Under the pieces are notes generated by a model. The model worked only from the letters and a program-made list of their open reading frames with translations, ran no database searches and was not told where the DNA came from. Below, one piece after another: positions 1-8,774 of a stretch of DNA of 64,000 nucleotides. The stretch spans positions 1,240,001-1,304,000 of the forward strand of contig NZ_JAFBBS010000001.1 in the NCBI RefSeq assembly GCF_016907315.1, read 5' to 3'. A program made the position numbers and the translations under genes. Each line of letters opens with the position of its first letter. Position 1 is the first letter of the stretch. This stretch comes from Microbacterium esteraromaticum (GTDB lineage: Bacteria; Actinomycetota; Actinomycetes; Actinomycetales; Microbacteriaceae).

Positions 1-252
1 CGCTATTCGGCGCGCACGGCCGATGGCGACCTGCTTCTGCTGCACGCCTCGGGGCTGCGCACAGGAACGCCAGATGTTCTCGACTGCCTGGCCCGCGGGG
101 AAGATGTCGACCCGCACGACTACACCTTCCGCACCGTGGTGCGCATCGAGACAGCATCGCGGAAGCTGGACGCGCTTCAGCGCTCGCTGTTCCTGGCATC
201 CGCCGAGCGCCAGGCGAACGCGGTGCGCTACCGTGCGCACCGCGTCGGCTGA
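1..252 (+). CDS. DUF3237 family protein, C-terminal part
   Basis: The first 83 codons of frame 1 are the end of a gene that begins before the window and stops with TGA at 250-252. The peptide carries the typical C-terminal pattern of DUF3237 proteins: a gly-asp hairpin (ADGDLLLLHASGLR), then a segment with YTFRTVVRIET followed by LDALQRSLFLASAER. DUF3237 proteins are small beta-barrel-like proteins of unknown function. Assignment rests on this pattern only. The next gene starts 50 bases downstream on the same strand with its own promoter. Confidence 0.7.
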   Translation, partial: RYSARTADGDLLLLHASGLRTGTPDVLDCLARGEDVDPHDYTFRTVVRIETASRKLDALQRSLFLASAERQANAVRYRAHRVG

Positions 253-289
253 CGTGGCTGTCGACCGTCGGGGCGGCGGGAACGCCGGT

Positions 290-295
290 TACGCT
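290..295 (+). promoter_or_regulatory. -10 box for leaderless carboxylesterase mRNA
   Basis: TACGCT, 6 nt before GTG 302. No Shine-Dalgarno sequence precedes the start. No convincing -35 box. Confidence 0.5.
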
Positions 296-301
296 GGTGC
301 C

Positions 302-1738
302 GTGGGTGAGATCGCACTGACCACAGAGGGCCCCGTCCGCGGCATCCGCCGACCCGACGGGTCGCTCGCGTTCCTCGGCATCCCGTACGCCGCCCCGCCG
401 ACCGGACGGCGCCGCTTCCAGCCTCCGCAGCCGGTCCCGCCGTGGACCGAACCGCTCGATGCGACCGAGTACGGTCCGACTCCGCAGCGGCGCGAGGAGC
501 CCAATGCGATCATCCCCGAGCCGAGCATCCCCGGGTCGGCGACCCTGAACCTCAACGTCTTCACGCCGGCTCTCGACGGCCGGGCGCCCGTGCTCGTCTG
601 GATCCACGGCGGCGGGTACTCATCGGGCTCGGCGGCCAGCCCCTGGTACGACGGGCGCGCATTCGTGCGCGACGGCGTCGTCGTCGTCGCGATCTCGTAC
701 CGCCTCGGCTTCGACGGCTTCGGGGTGATCGACGGCGCCTCAGACAACCGCGGCGTGCGCGACTGGATCGCAGCCCTCGAATGGGTGCAGCGCAGCATCG
801 CCGGATTCGGCGGCGACCCCTCGCGCGTCACCATCGCGGGGCAGTCGGCTGGCGGTGGCGCGGTGCTGACGCTGTTCGGGATGCCCGCGGCGCAGCATCT
901 GTTCCATGCCGGCATCTCGCTCAGCGGCGCTCTCGGCGACCTGCCCCGTGAGCACGCCCGCGAGCGCAGTGCACGCCTGGCCGGGATGGTCGGCTGCGAG
1001 CCGACGCTCGACGGCTTCCGCGGCGTGAAGGAACGCGAGCTGACGAGGCGGCAGTACGAGGCATCCCTGCTCGGCAAGACCGGCCTGGCAGCGACGACCG
1101 CGACCCTCACCGACGGGCTGCCATGGGGGCCGGTGATCGACGGAGAGCTGATCACCCGTCCGACGATCGACTCGTTCGCGGCGGGCGTCGGCGCCGACAA
1201 GCCGCTGCTGCTCGGCGCCACAGACGACGAGTTCACGATGGTGTTCGACAGCGCCCCGCGCATCCTGCGGTGGGTGCCGGTGCCGCTCGCCCTGCGCATC
1301 GTCGAGAAGACCGGCACGCTGCGCCGCGGCTGGCGCCGCGCGAATCGCGCCCGTCGCGGCTCGGGCGCGGCCCTCGGCCGCTTCGTCACCGATCGCGTGT
1401 TCCGCTCGCTCGTGGTGCGGGTCGCCGAGACCCGACGGGATGCCCGCACCTGGACATATCGGTTCGCCTGGGCCTCGCCGACCAACCGGTGGTCGTTCCA
1501 CTGCCTTGACGTGCCGTTCTGGTTCGACTGCCTCGACGATCAGCACGTCGCCCGCATCGCCGGCACCGACCCCCCGCAGCACCTGGCCGACGAGATGCAC
1601 GCCGCCGCTGTCGCCTTCGTCCGCGACGGCGAGCCCGGCTGGCCGGCCTGGCGCACCGAACCGGGGATGACGCGGGTCTTCGGCGACCAGCCGGCCCTGT
1701 CGCGCTCGGCCTACGACGACGCCCTGCCCCTCGTCTGA
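302..1738 (+). CDS. Type B carboxylesterase (para-nitrobenzyl esterase-like)
   Basis: Serine esterase of the carboxylesterase type B family, 478 aa, hydrolysing carboxylic esters; true substrate unknown. It has the N-terminal GIPYAAPPTG signature, the oxyanion loop HGGGY, the nucleophile elbow GQSAGGG with Ser182, an acidic residue at Glu310 (GATDDEF) and the probable histidine at His400 (SFHCLD). No signal peptide, so cytoplasmic. The open frame continues upstream to base 23, but that part overlaps the DUF3237 gene and lacks homology; GTG at 302 lies 6 nt after a TACGCT box, so translation from a leaderless mRNA is the best explanation. It converges on the sugar ABC operon, and a link to that operon is not shown. 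Confidence 0.85.
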   Translation: MGEIALTTEGPVRGIRRPDGSLAFLGIPYAAPPTGRRRFQPPQPVPPWTEPLDATEYGPTPQRREEPNAIIPEPSIPGSATLNLNVFTPALDGRAPVLVWIHGGGYSSGSAASPWYDGRAFVRDGVVVVAISYRLGFDGFGVIDGASDNRGVRDWIAALEWVQRSIAGFGGDPSRVTIAGQSAGGGAVLTLFGMPAAQHLFHAGISLSGALGDLPREHARERSARLAGMVGCEPTLDGFRGVKERELTRRQYEASLLGKTGLAATTATLTDGLPWGPVIDGELITRPTIDSFAAGVGADKPLLLGATDDEFTMVFDSAPRILRWVPVPLALRIVEKTGTLRRGWRRANRARRGSGAALGRFVTDRVFRSLVVRVAETRRDARTWTYRFAWASPTNRWSFHCLDVPFWFDCLDDQHVARIAGTDPPQHLADEMHAAAVAFVRDGEPGWPAWRTEPGMTRVFGDQPALSRSAYDDALPLV

Positions 1739-1774
1739 GGGGCAGGTGCCGGTGTCGCATCGAAGCGGTTCAGC

Positions 1775-2710
1775 TCACTTGCCCATGCCGAGGGTGAGAC
1801 CCTCGGTGAGTCGCCGGCCGACCCAGAGGTAGATCGCCAGCATCGGCAGCACGACGATGCAGAGGCCGGCGAACAGGCCACCCCAATCCGCGCCCGAGTA
1901 CGTCTGCTGCTGGATGAACGAGATCAGCGCCACCGGCAGGGTGTACTTGTCGGTCGACTGCAGCAGGGTCAGCGCCAGGAGCGTCTCGTTCCAGTGCGAG
2001 ATCACCTGCAGCACGAACGCCGTCAGGATTCCGCCCTTGGCGAGCGGCAGCGTGATGCGCCAGAACGTGCCGAACGCCGTGACGCCGTCGAGGGCGGCGG
2101 CCTCCTCCATCTCCAGCGGCAGGGAGCGGAAGAACGCGGTGAGAAGGAACACGGTGAACGGCATCGAGACGCCGATGTACACGAGGTTGAGGCCGATCAG
2201 GCTGTCGGTGAGGTACACCTCGTTCAGCATGACGAAGAGCGGGATCACGATCACCTGTGCGGGAATGCCGAGCCCGAGCACGAAGTACAGGGTGAGCGAG
2301 TTCGTCACGCGATTCTCGACGCGGCTCAGATAGTAGGCGGCCGGTGCCGCGATGGCCACCGTCAGGAACGACGAGACCACGGTCGTGACGACGCTGTTCA
2401 TGGTCGCGGTGGCGAAGTCGCCCACCGTCCACGCGGTCACGAAGTTGACCGGGTCGAGCGAGGTCGGCATCCCCCACGGGTCGTTGAGGATCGAGCGCGT
2501 GTCGCGGAACGCCTGGACGACCATCCAGGCCATCCACCCGATGTTCAGCGCGACGAAGATCCACAGCAGCACGAGGCCGATGCCCCGCAGCACGCTGCGA
2601 TCGCGTCCGATGGCAGCACGGCGCGGACGGGAACGCGGGCCCTTCGGCACGATCAGCGTGCGCGTCGTCTGGTCCGATGCGGGTGAGGGGGCGGTGAGTG
2701 TCACGGTCAT
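1775..2710 (-). CDS. Carbohydrate ABC transporter permease (MalG type)
   Basis: Inner-membrane permease of a CUT1-type sugar importer, 311 aa with six predicted membrane segments after a cytoplasmic N-terminus of about 45 residues. The ATPase-docking EAA loop is clear (EMEEAAALDG followed by FWRITLPLAKGG). The protein ends LTLGMGK, a usual C-terminus for this family. It is the last gene of a three-gene operon, 3 bp after the partner permease. There is no ATPase gene in the operon or window; actinobacterial CUT1 systems commonly share one MsiK-type ATPase encoded elsewhere, which is inferred here. Confidence 0.92.
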   Translation of the reverse strand: MTVTLTAPSPASDQTTRTLIVPKGPRSRPRRAAIGRDRSVLRGIGLVLLWIFVALNIGWMAWMVVQAFRDTRSILNDPWGMPTSLDPVNFVTAWTVGDFATATMNSVVTTVVSSFLTVAIAAPAAYYLSRVENRVTNSLTLYFVLGLGIPAQVIVIPLFVMLNEVYLTDSLIGLNLVYIGVSMPFTVFLLTAFFRSLPLEMEEAAALDGVTAFGTFWRITLPLAKGGILTAFVLQVISHWNETLLALTLLQSTDKYTLPVALISFIQQQTYSGADWGGLFAGLCIVVLPMLAIYLWVGRRLTEGLTLGMGK

Positions 2711-2713
2711 CTC

Positions 2714-3673
2714 CTAGAACTCGATCGCTTCACGCTTCATCGCGCGGCGCAGCAGCAGCACCAGCACCGACACGAGGGCGAGGGAGAGCACCGCGGATGC
2801 CGACGCGGCACCGTATGCGGGCACCGACTCCCCCGAGAACGCCGTCACGTAGGTGTACACGGCGGTGGTCCAGGTCTGCGTCGGCGGCATGCCCTGGCCG
2901 CTGGATCCCCCGAACACCCAGATGATCTCGAAGATCTTCACCGAGGAGATCGTCCACAGCACGGCGCAGGTGCCGAAGACGTCCCAGGTGAGCGGCAGGA
3001 TCACGTAGCGCAGCCGCTGGAAGGCGTTGGCGCCGGCCAGCGCGCAGTCCTCGTAGTAGTACGGCGGGATGCGGTCGACCCCCGCCATGAGGATCGTGGT
3101 GAAGTAGCCGGTGGTGATCCAGATCAGCATCACCATGATGAGCGGGAAGAGGTTGTCCTGGGCGAGCCAGGCCGGTGGCTCCTTCACGCCCAGACCCCCG
3201 AGCAGGGTGTTCACCAGACCGCCCGGGTTGAAGATGAACCCGGCGAGCACCCCGAAGATCATGGCGTTCACCAGGTGCGGGAAGAAGATCACCGAGCGGG
3301 CGACCTTGCGCCCGACCATGTCGCGCAGCACCAGCGTCAGGCCGAACGCGATGACGAAGATCGCGATGCCCACCACGAACAGCAGCAGCAGCGTGTTGCC
3401 GAACGAGCGCAGGAACAGCTGATCTGAGAACAGACGGACGTAGTTGCCCAGGCCGACGAACTCCATGGGGCCGGCGCCGGCCCACTTGTTGAAGCTGATC
3501 CACACGGCGAAGATCGCGGGGACGACGAACAGCACCGTGTAGAACACGAACGCCGGTCCGACGAAGGGCACGAACAGTCGCCGCCTCGCCTTGTCGATCG
3601 TGCTGCCACCGCCGTGCCGCCCGCGACGAGCGACACGGCCGGCGGGCACGGCCACCACAGCGGCCTCGGTCAT
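2714..3673 (-). CDS. Carbohydrate ABC transporter permease (MalF type)
   Basis: Partner permease of the sugar importer, 319 aa, six predicted membrane segments. Its EAA loop is degenerate (YYEDCALAGANAF then LRYVILPLTWD), as is common in MalF-type subunits. The ATG at 3673 overlaps the stop of the binding-protein gene by 4 bp (ATGA), which favours this start over an upstream in-frame ATG lying inside the preceding gene. The basic N-terminus before the first helix is cytoplasmic. It acts with the MalG-type subunit encoded next. Confidence 0.92.
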   Translation of the reverse strand: MTEAAVVAVPAGRVARRGRHGGGSTIDKARRRLFVPFVGPAFVFYTVLFVVPAIFAVWISFNKWAGAGPMEFVGLGNYVRLFSDQLFLRSFGNTLLLLFVVGIAIFVIAFGLTLVLRDMVGRKVARSVIFFPHLVNAMIFGVLAGFIFNPGGLVNTLLGGLGVKEPPAWLAQDNLFPLIMVMLIWITTGYFTTILMAGVDRIPPYYYEDCALAGANAFQRLRYVILPLTWDVFGTCAVLWTISSVKIFEIIWVFGGSSGQGMPPTQTWTTAVYTYVTAFSGESVPAYGAASASAVLSLALVSVLVLLLRRAMKREAIEF

Positions 3674-4965
3674 GAGTTCTGCTTCCAGTAGTCGATCTGC
3701 CCGCTCTTCATCGTCTTCACGAACTGCGCGGCGTCGGTCTTGCCGAGCACGAGATCGTTGATCGCGGGCCACAGCAGCTTCTCGGTGTACCCGGGGAAGC
3801 TGATGCCGTCGTTCTGCAGGAAGTACGAGCCGGCGCCGTCGAGCGCGGACTTCACCGACGTCATCTCCTCGCTGACCGCGGCATCCTGACGGATCGGCAG
3901 GATCTTGGCGTCGGTACCGAGGGCATCCTGGTACTCCTTGCGCAGGAAGAACGAGGCGAGCTTCTGCGCATTTCCCTCGTTGCGAGCCCTGGCGGGCACC
4001 GCGAATCCGACGAAGTCGGCCCGCTCGGCGTCGCTGCCGCCGTCGATCAGCGGGAACGGGAACGACGAGTACTCGAACCCGTCAGCGGCGTACGGCCCGG
4101 TCTCGGTCGGGATCCAGGTGCCATTGAAGAGCAGGGCGGCCTTGTTGTCGGCCCATGCCTGCTGCTGCGCCGGCCACTTGCTCGCGTTGTAGCCGTCGAT
4201 GAAGTAGTTCCCGTCGACGAGCTGCTCGACGAGCTGAGCGGCCTCGAGCGCCTCGTCCGAGTCCCATGCCTCGCCGGTCTCGTCTGCGGCCATCTCCTTG
4301 AGGGAGCCGGGGCCGGCGATGCGGATCATCGCCGAGGTGTACCAGTACGCGTTGTAGCCGGCCACGTCGCCGTCGATCGCGAGAGGGGTCTCGCCCGCGG
4401 CCTTCATGACGTCCATGACCGAGAGGAAGTCGTCCCAGGTCTTGGGCGGGCTCTCCACCAGCTCGGGGTGCGCCGAGGCGTTGAACCAGAACGCGTCGCT
4501 GGTGAGCGAGTAGGGCAGCATCCAGGGCGCGTCCGCGCCGTCCACCGTGAGCACGTCGCCCTTCAGGTACGCTTCCGGCACGAGCGCCGAGACCTTCTCG
4601 CCCTCGACGTCCGCGTCGTAGGCCTGGTCGAGCGGCTTCGCCTGGCCGGTCTCGGCAAGCACCGGAGCCAGACGCGCGAACGAGCCGTCGACGAGATCGG
4701 GGACCTTGTTCGTGTTGAGCGTCGGCACGACCTTCTTCACGTTGTCGCGCCCCTGCCACTGCACGTTCACCTCGATGCCGGTCTCCTTCTCGAAGTCGGC
4801 GATCGCAGCCGCGACGACCTTCTGCTGCGCTTCGCCCTCCTTCCACATCGACCAGTAGGTGAGCTCCTTCGACTCCGTGCCCGCGCTGCCTGATGCGCAT
4901 CCGGCTGCGGAGAGCGCGACCGCGCCAATGAGGACGAGTGCTGAGAGCTTTCGGGACTTCGCCAT
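3670..4965 (-). CDS. Extracellular solute-binding lipoprotein of sugar ABC importer
   Basis: Family 1 solute-binding protein, 431 aa, which captures the oligosaccharide outside the membrane and delivers it to the two permeases. The N-terminus is a lipoprotein signal (basic MAKSRK, hydrophobic stretch, lipobox LSAAGC with Cys23). The start is set by a GGAAGG ribosome-binding site just upstream; the longer open frame would bury the signal peptide. It heads the importer operon and is divergent from the GntR/LacI-type regulator gene. Context with sulfatases and a family 8 lyase suggests a sulfated oligosaccharide as ligand; the sequence alone does not show this. Confidence 0.9.
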   Translation of the reverse strand: MAKSRKLSALVLIGAVALSAAGCASGSAGTESKELTYWSMWKEGEAQQKVVAAAIADFEKETGIEVNVQWQGRDNVKKVVPTLNTNKVPDLVDGSFARLAPVLAETGQAKPLDQAYDADVEGEKVSALVPEAYLKGDVLTVDGADAPWMLPYSLTSDAFWFNASAHPELVESPPKTWDDFLSVMDVMKAAGETPLAIDGDVAGYNAYWYTSAMIRIAGPGSLKEMAADETGEAWDSDEALEAAQLVEQLVDGNYFIDGYNASKWPAQQQAWADNKAALLFNGTWIPTETGPYAADGFEYSSFPFPLIDGGSDAERADFVGFAVPARARNEGNAQKLASFFLRKEYQDALGTDAKILPIRQDAAVSEEMTSVKSALDGAGSYFLQNDGISFPGYTEKLLWPAINDLVLGKTDAAQFVKTMKSGQIDYWKQNS

Positions 4966-5017
4966 CGGATTTCCTTCCGTCTGAGAGCGGCTTCTTCGCC
5001 TGCGTCGGTTGACTCTC

Positions 5018-5035
5018 GCTCTCACACAAGAGAGC
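5018..5035. promoter_or_regulatory. Inverted repeat in divergent promoter region
   Basis: GCTCTC-ACACAA-GAGAGC, 6-bp perfect arms with a 6-nt centre, 52 bp upstream of the binding-protein start. Possible operator; no experimental or family match is claimed. Confidence 0.35.
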
Positions 5036-5085
5036 AATCAAGGAGTAATCCCGAAATCGTGCCGACCGTTACGCCCCAATACCCC

Positions 5086-5099
5086 GGATGACGTCATCC
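5086..5099. promoter_or_regulatory. Candidate operator of the GntR/LacI-type regulator
   Basis: GGATGACGTCATCC is a 14-nt perfect palindrome between the divergent importer operon and regulator gene. GntR-type winged-helix dimers bind short palindromes of this kind, so it is the most likely site for the adjacent regulator. Confidence 0.45.
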
Positions 5100-5196
5100 A
5101 TGCCACGGAAAGCCAGGAGAGGAATCGAGGAATACGTCTTTATTTCTCTCTTGCACGACCACAGAATCGGAGGAAGTGGAACGGAGGGGGATCGTC

Positions 5197-6327
5197 ATGG
5201 CCGGAAAGCGCACTGCATCCGTGCGAGACGCGGAGTCGCGCGGGCTCAAGTTCGAGGTTCTCGCGGACCAGTTGCGCCGCGGCATCCTCGCCGGCACCTG
5301 GACGGCCGGACAGAAGCTTCCGACGGAGCAGGAGCTCTCGAAGGAGACCGGCCTGTCGCTGACGACCGTGCGCCGTGCGTTCGACGAACTGGTCGCAGAG
5401 AGGATCGTCGTTCGCCGCCAGGGCGCCGGCAGCTTCGTCGCTCATACGCGACCGCGAGAGCAGAATGCACGCCGGCGCATCGGCGTGCTGCTTCCCGACA
5501 CGCAGCTGTATTACCCGCGTGTGCTGCAGGGCATAGACGAGTCGCTGTCAGCCGCCGGCGCATCCCTTCAGCTGGCCACGTACCGATACCGTCCGGAACG
5601 TGAAGACGAGGCGATCGCCTCACTCCTCGACGCCGGTGTCGACGGTCTGCTGCTCGCGCCGACCCTGACCGGACTCGAGGCGCCGTTCGAACGCGCGCAG
5701 GAGCTGCTGGCGCTGCCCGTTCCCGTCGTCCTCGTCGAGCGCAGCCTGCAGGAGCTGGGCCCTGCCGACACCACCGAGCATGTCTGCTCGGATCACGCCG
5801 GCGGGGCGTTCGACGCGGTGCGCCACCTCGCGCGCCTGGGTCACACGCGCATCGCGCTTCTCACCCGCTCGCGCACCGTCACCGAGTACGGCGTCGTCCA
5901 GGGCTACCGGCGTGCGATCGACGACCTCGGCCTTCCCGCAGGGCTGGAGTTCTCGCAGGGCAAGGCCGAGTGGGTGGCGGACGCGGCCTCGTCGGCGCTG
6001 CGCGCCGTGCGCGACTTCGAGGCCACAGCCGCGCTCGTGTTCGGTGACCGCGAGGCCACGATGCTCGAGGGAGCCGCGAACCGCGACGGCATCTCGATAC
6101 CGGATGACCTCGCGATGGTCTCGTACGACGACGAGGTCGCGGATCTGGCCGGGGTCCCACTGACCGCGGTCGCCCCACCGAAGTACCGCATCGGCCGGAT
6201 GGCCGGAGACATCATGCTGCGGCGGCTCGTCGAGGGCGACGAATGCCCGCTGCATCAGATCAGGCTCCGCCCGCGGATCGTGGTCAGGCGCTCGTGTGGC
6301 GCCGACCGGCAGCATGACCACAACTGA
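5197..6327 (+). CDS. GntR/LacI-type transcriptional regulator (AraR-like)
   Basis: Transcription factor of 376 aa with an N-terminal GntR winged helix (about residues 17-85; LPTEQELSKETGLSLTTVRR is the recognition part) joined to a LacI/periplasmic-binding-protein sensor domain from about residue 95 (RRRIGVLLPDT to the C-terminus). This is the AraR architecture, in which a sugar ligand releases DNA. ATG 5197 is preceded by GGAGGGGG at a good distance; an upstream in-frame GTG at 5176 has a poorly spaced site and is less likely. Divergent from the importer and first of a four-gene run ending with two sulfatases, so it probably controls the whole polysaccharide locus. Confidence 0.9.
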   Translation: MAGKRTASVRDAESRGLKFEVLADQLRRGILAGTWTAGQKLPTEQELSKETGLSLTTVRRAFDELVAERIVVRRQGAGSFVAHTRPREQNARRRIGVLLPDTQLYYPRVLQGIDESLSAAGASLQLATYRYRPEREDEAIASLLDAGVDGLLLAPTLTGLEAPFERAQELLALPVPVVLVERSLQELGPADTTEHVCSDHAGGAFDAVRHLARLGHTRIALLTRSRTVTEYGVVQGYRRAIDDLGLPAGLEFSQGKAEWVADAASSALRAVRDFEATAALVFGDREATMLEGAANRDGISIPDDLAMVSYDDEVADLAGVPLTAVAPPKYRIGRMAGDIMLRRLVEGDECPLHQIRLRPRIVVRRSCGADRQHDHN

Positions 6328-6360
6328 CGAACACCGAACGACAGCCGACGAGGAGAACAC

Positions 6361-7353
6361 GTGCGCATCGGATTGATCGGGGCAGGAGCGGTCGCGCCGT
6401 TCCACATCGCGGCGGCGACGGCCCTGGAGGGCATCGAGCTGACCGCCGTGTGCGACATCGACGCGGCCATCGCCCGTCGCGCGGCCTCAGGAAGCAGGGC
6501 GGCGGTATACACCGACCATCGAGCCATGCTCGAGGCGGGCGTCGTCGATGCCGTCATCGTGAACACGCCGCACGCACTGCACCTGCCGATGACGCAGGAT
6601 GCCGCTGCCGCCGGTGTCCACGTCATGGTCGAGAAGCCCATGGCCACGACGGTGGACGACTGCGGTCGGCTGATCTCGGCCTGCAACCGGGCCGGGGTGG
6701 CGCTCACCGTGGGCCATATCCAGCACTTCATGCCCGACAAGCTCGCGGCACGACGGGTGATCGACTCGGGCGAGCTGGGCGCCGTGCGGATGATCCGTGA
6801 CAACCGCAGCACCGATTACCGCCCCGGAACCCGTCCTGCGTGGTTCTTCGCACCGGCGATCGCGGGCGGCGGAGCGCTGATGAACATCGGCGGCCACTGC
6901 CTCGATCGATCACTGTGGCTCGGCGACGGGCGGGCGGTCGAGGTCATGGCGAGTGCGGTGAACCGCTTCGGGGCAGCCGTCGAGACCGATGGCGGGATGC
7001 TGGTTCGCCTCGACAACGGCGTCGGCGTGACCATCGCGGTGATCAGCGACCCCGCCACGCGCGGCGACAGCATGACGGTCGTCTGCGAGGAGGGGGTCAT
7101 CGAGCTCGACCCGCGTCAGGGCGCGACCGTGCACGTCGACGGCCGCTCCCGGGTCGTGCACTCCGTCGGCGAGCACGACATCCAGAACGCGTTCACGGCG
7201 CAGCTGGCGGACTTCGCGGCCGTGATCGGCGGCGCAGACCCCGCTGTGCCGCTCAGCCACGCGCGCCACGTGGTCGAGGTCGTGCTGGCCGCCTACCGCT
7301 CCGCGCAGGAAGGGACGACCGTGGCCATCGCACGAGAGGAGGTCGTCGCGTGA
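6361..7353 (+). CDS. Gfo/Idh/MocA family oxidoreductase
   Basis: NAD(P)-dependent sugar oxidoreductase, 330 aa. The N-terminal Rossmann fold begins GLIGAGAVAPFH (dinucleotide-binding loop) and the family EKP motif is at residues 91-93; the C-terminal half is the usual alpha/beta substrate domain. Starts with GTG after a GAGGAG site. It lies between the regulator and two sulfatases and overlaps the first sulfatase by 4 bp (GTGA), so it is part of the same transcript. A role in converting the released or unsaturated sugar (for example a uronate or amino sugar) is inferred from location. Confidence 0.88.
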   Translation: MRIGLIGAGAVAPFHIAAATALEGIELTAVCDIDAAIARRAASGSRAAVYTDHRAMLEAGVVDAVIVNTPHALHLPMTQDAAAAGVHVMVEKPMATTVDDCGRLISACNRAGVALTVGHIQHFMPDKLAARRVIDSGELGAVRMIRDNRSTDYRPGTRPAWFFAPAIAGGGALMNIGGHCLDRSLWLGDGRAVEVMASAVNRFGAAVETDGGMLVRLDNGVGVTIAVISDPATRGDSMTVVCEEGVIELDPRQGATVHVDGRSRVVHSVGEHDIQNAFTAQLADFAAVIGGADPAVPLSHARHVVEVVLAAYRSAQEGTTVAIAREEVVA

Positions 7354-8774
7354 CATCCACCCGGCCGAACATCGTGATGGTCGTCAGCGACGATCAGGGC
7401 CCGTGGGCCCTCGGCGCCGCAGGCAACCACGAGATCCGCACCCCCGTGCTCGACGAGCTCGCCGAGCGCGGCGTGCGCCTGGATCGGTTCTTCTGCGCGT
7501 CGCCCGTGTGCTCCCCGGCGCGCGCATCTCTGCTCACCGGCCGCATTCCCTCAGCGCACGGTGTGCACGACTACCTCGACGGCGTCCACGCCGGTCCGGC
7601 CAGCCGCGACCATCTGCAGGGCTTCACGACCCTGACCGACGCGCTGGCCGACGCCGGATACCGTCTCGGGCTGTCGGGCAAGTGGCACCTGGGCGCGAGC
7701 GACGTCCCCCGTCGCGGTTTCGTGCACTGGTACGCGCTGGAGGGCGGGGGCAGCCCGTACCACGACGCCGTGATGTACCGCGGTGCTGAACGCGAGCACG
7801 TGACCGGCTATCTCACCGACGTCATCGCCGACGATGCCGTCGCGTTCATCGACGCAGAGCAGGCGCACGACGCGCCCTTCTTCCTGGCCGTGAACTTCAC
7901 GGCGCCGCACAAGCCCTTCGCCGGCCAGCATCCCGACGAGTACACCGCGCTCTACCGCGACTGCGCGTTCGACACCTGCCCGCAGGAGCAGCCGCACCCC
8001 TGGCTGCAGACGCTGGACGGGGCGCCGATCGGCGGCGAGTCAGACGCGCGCGAAGCCCTGATCGGGTACTTCGCCGCCGTCACCGCGATGGATGCCGCGA
8101 TCGGCCGCATCATCGATGCCCTGCGGAGGAACGACCGCGAGGACGACACGATCGTCGTCTTCCTCAGCGACAACGGCTTCAGCTGCGGACAGCACGGATT
8201 CTGGGGCAAGGGGAACGGCACCTTCCCCATGAACATGTACGACGAGTCGGTGATGGTCCCGTTCATCGTCTCGGCGCCGTGGATGCTGCCCTCCGGCGCC
8301 GTGGACGATCGGCTGCACAGCGCATACGACCTGCCCGCCACTCTGATGGAGCTGGCGGGCCTCGACGGATCGCCCTTCGAATCAGGGCCGGGACGCAGCT
8401 TCGCCGCCGCGCTGCGCGGTGATCTCACCGCGGCGCCCGCCGAGCAGCGTCCCGTCGTGGTGCACAGCGAGTACGGCCCGGTGCGGATGATCCGCACACA
8501 CGATCGCAAGTACGTGCACCGGCATCCGTACGGGCCGCACGAGCTGTACGACCTGGCCGCCGATCCGCGCGAGCGGCGCAACCTCGCCGACCTGCCGTCG
8601 CACCGTGGCGAGGTCGCACGTCTGCGCGGCATGCTGCACGACTGGTTCGCCGAGCACTCCGCGGCGGACGCCGACGGCCAGGGGCTCCCCGTGTTCGGCG
8701 CCGGGCAGACCCGGCCGCTCGGCGACGACCCGCTCGGCGCCTTCGCCCTGCCCGGCTGGGACGGTGCCCGATGA
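7350..8774 (+). CDS. Sulfatase, cytoplasmic (first of three)
   Basis: Type I sulfatase, 474 aa, removing sulfate esters from sugars. It has the N-terminal metal site NIVMVVSDDQG and the maturation motif CSPARAS with Cys54, which must be oxidised to formylglycine; the matching converting enzyme is not in the window. Later signatures include GKWHLG and the metal site LSDNGF. No signal peptide, so it should act on imported oligosaccharides. GTG 7350 overlaps the oxidoreductase stop, and its own stop overlaps the next sulfatase start (ATGA). Substrate position of the sulfate cannot be read from the sequence. Confidence 0.92.
   Translation: MTSTRPNIVMVVSDDQGPWALGAAGNHEIRTPVLDELAERGVRLDRFFCASPVCSPARASLLTGRIPSAHGVHDYLDGVHAGPASRDHLQGFTTLTDALADAGYRLGLSGKWHLGASDVPRRGFVHWYALEGGGSPYHDAVMYRGAEREHVTGYLTDVIADDAVAFIDAEQAHDAPFFLAVNFTAPHKPFAGQHPDEYTALYRDCAFDTCPQEQPHPWLQTLDGAPIGGESDAREALIGYFAAVTAMDAAIGRIIDALRRNDREDDTIVVFLSDNGFSCGQHGFWGKGNGTFPMNMYDESVMVPFIVSAPWMLPSGAVDDRLHSAYDLPATLMELAGLDGSPFESGPGRSFAAALRGDLTAAPAEQRPVVVHSEYGPVRMIRTHDRKYVHRHPYGPHELYDLAADPRERRNLADLPSHRGEVARLRGMLHDWFAEHSAADADGQGLPVFGAGQTRPLGDDPLGAFALPGWDGAR

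Noticed and set aside
23..301. N-terminal extension of the carboxylesterase to base 23
   Set aside because: It overlaps the end of the DUF3237 gene in another frame and has no homology to esterases; a -10 box lies just before GTG 302.
5176..5196. Upstream GTG start of the GntR/LacI-type regulator
   Set aside because: Its potential ribosome-binding site is too close, whereas ATG 5197 has a well-spaced GGAGG.
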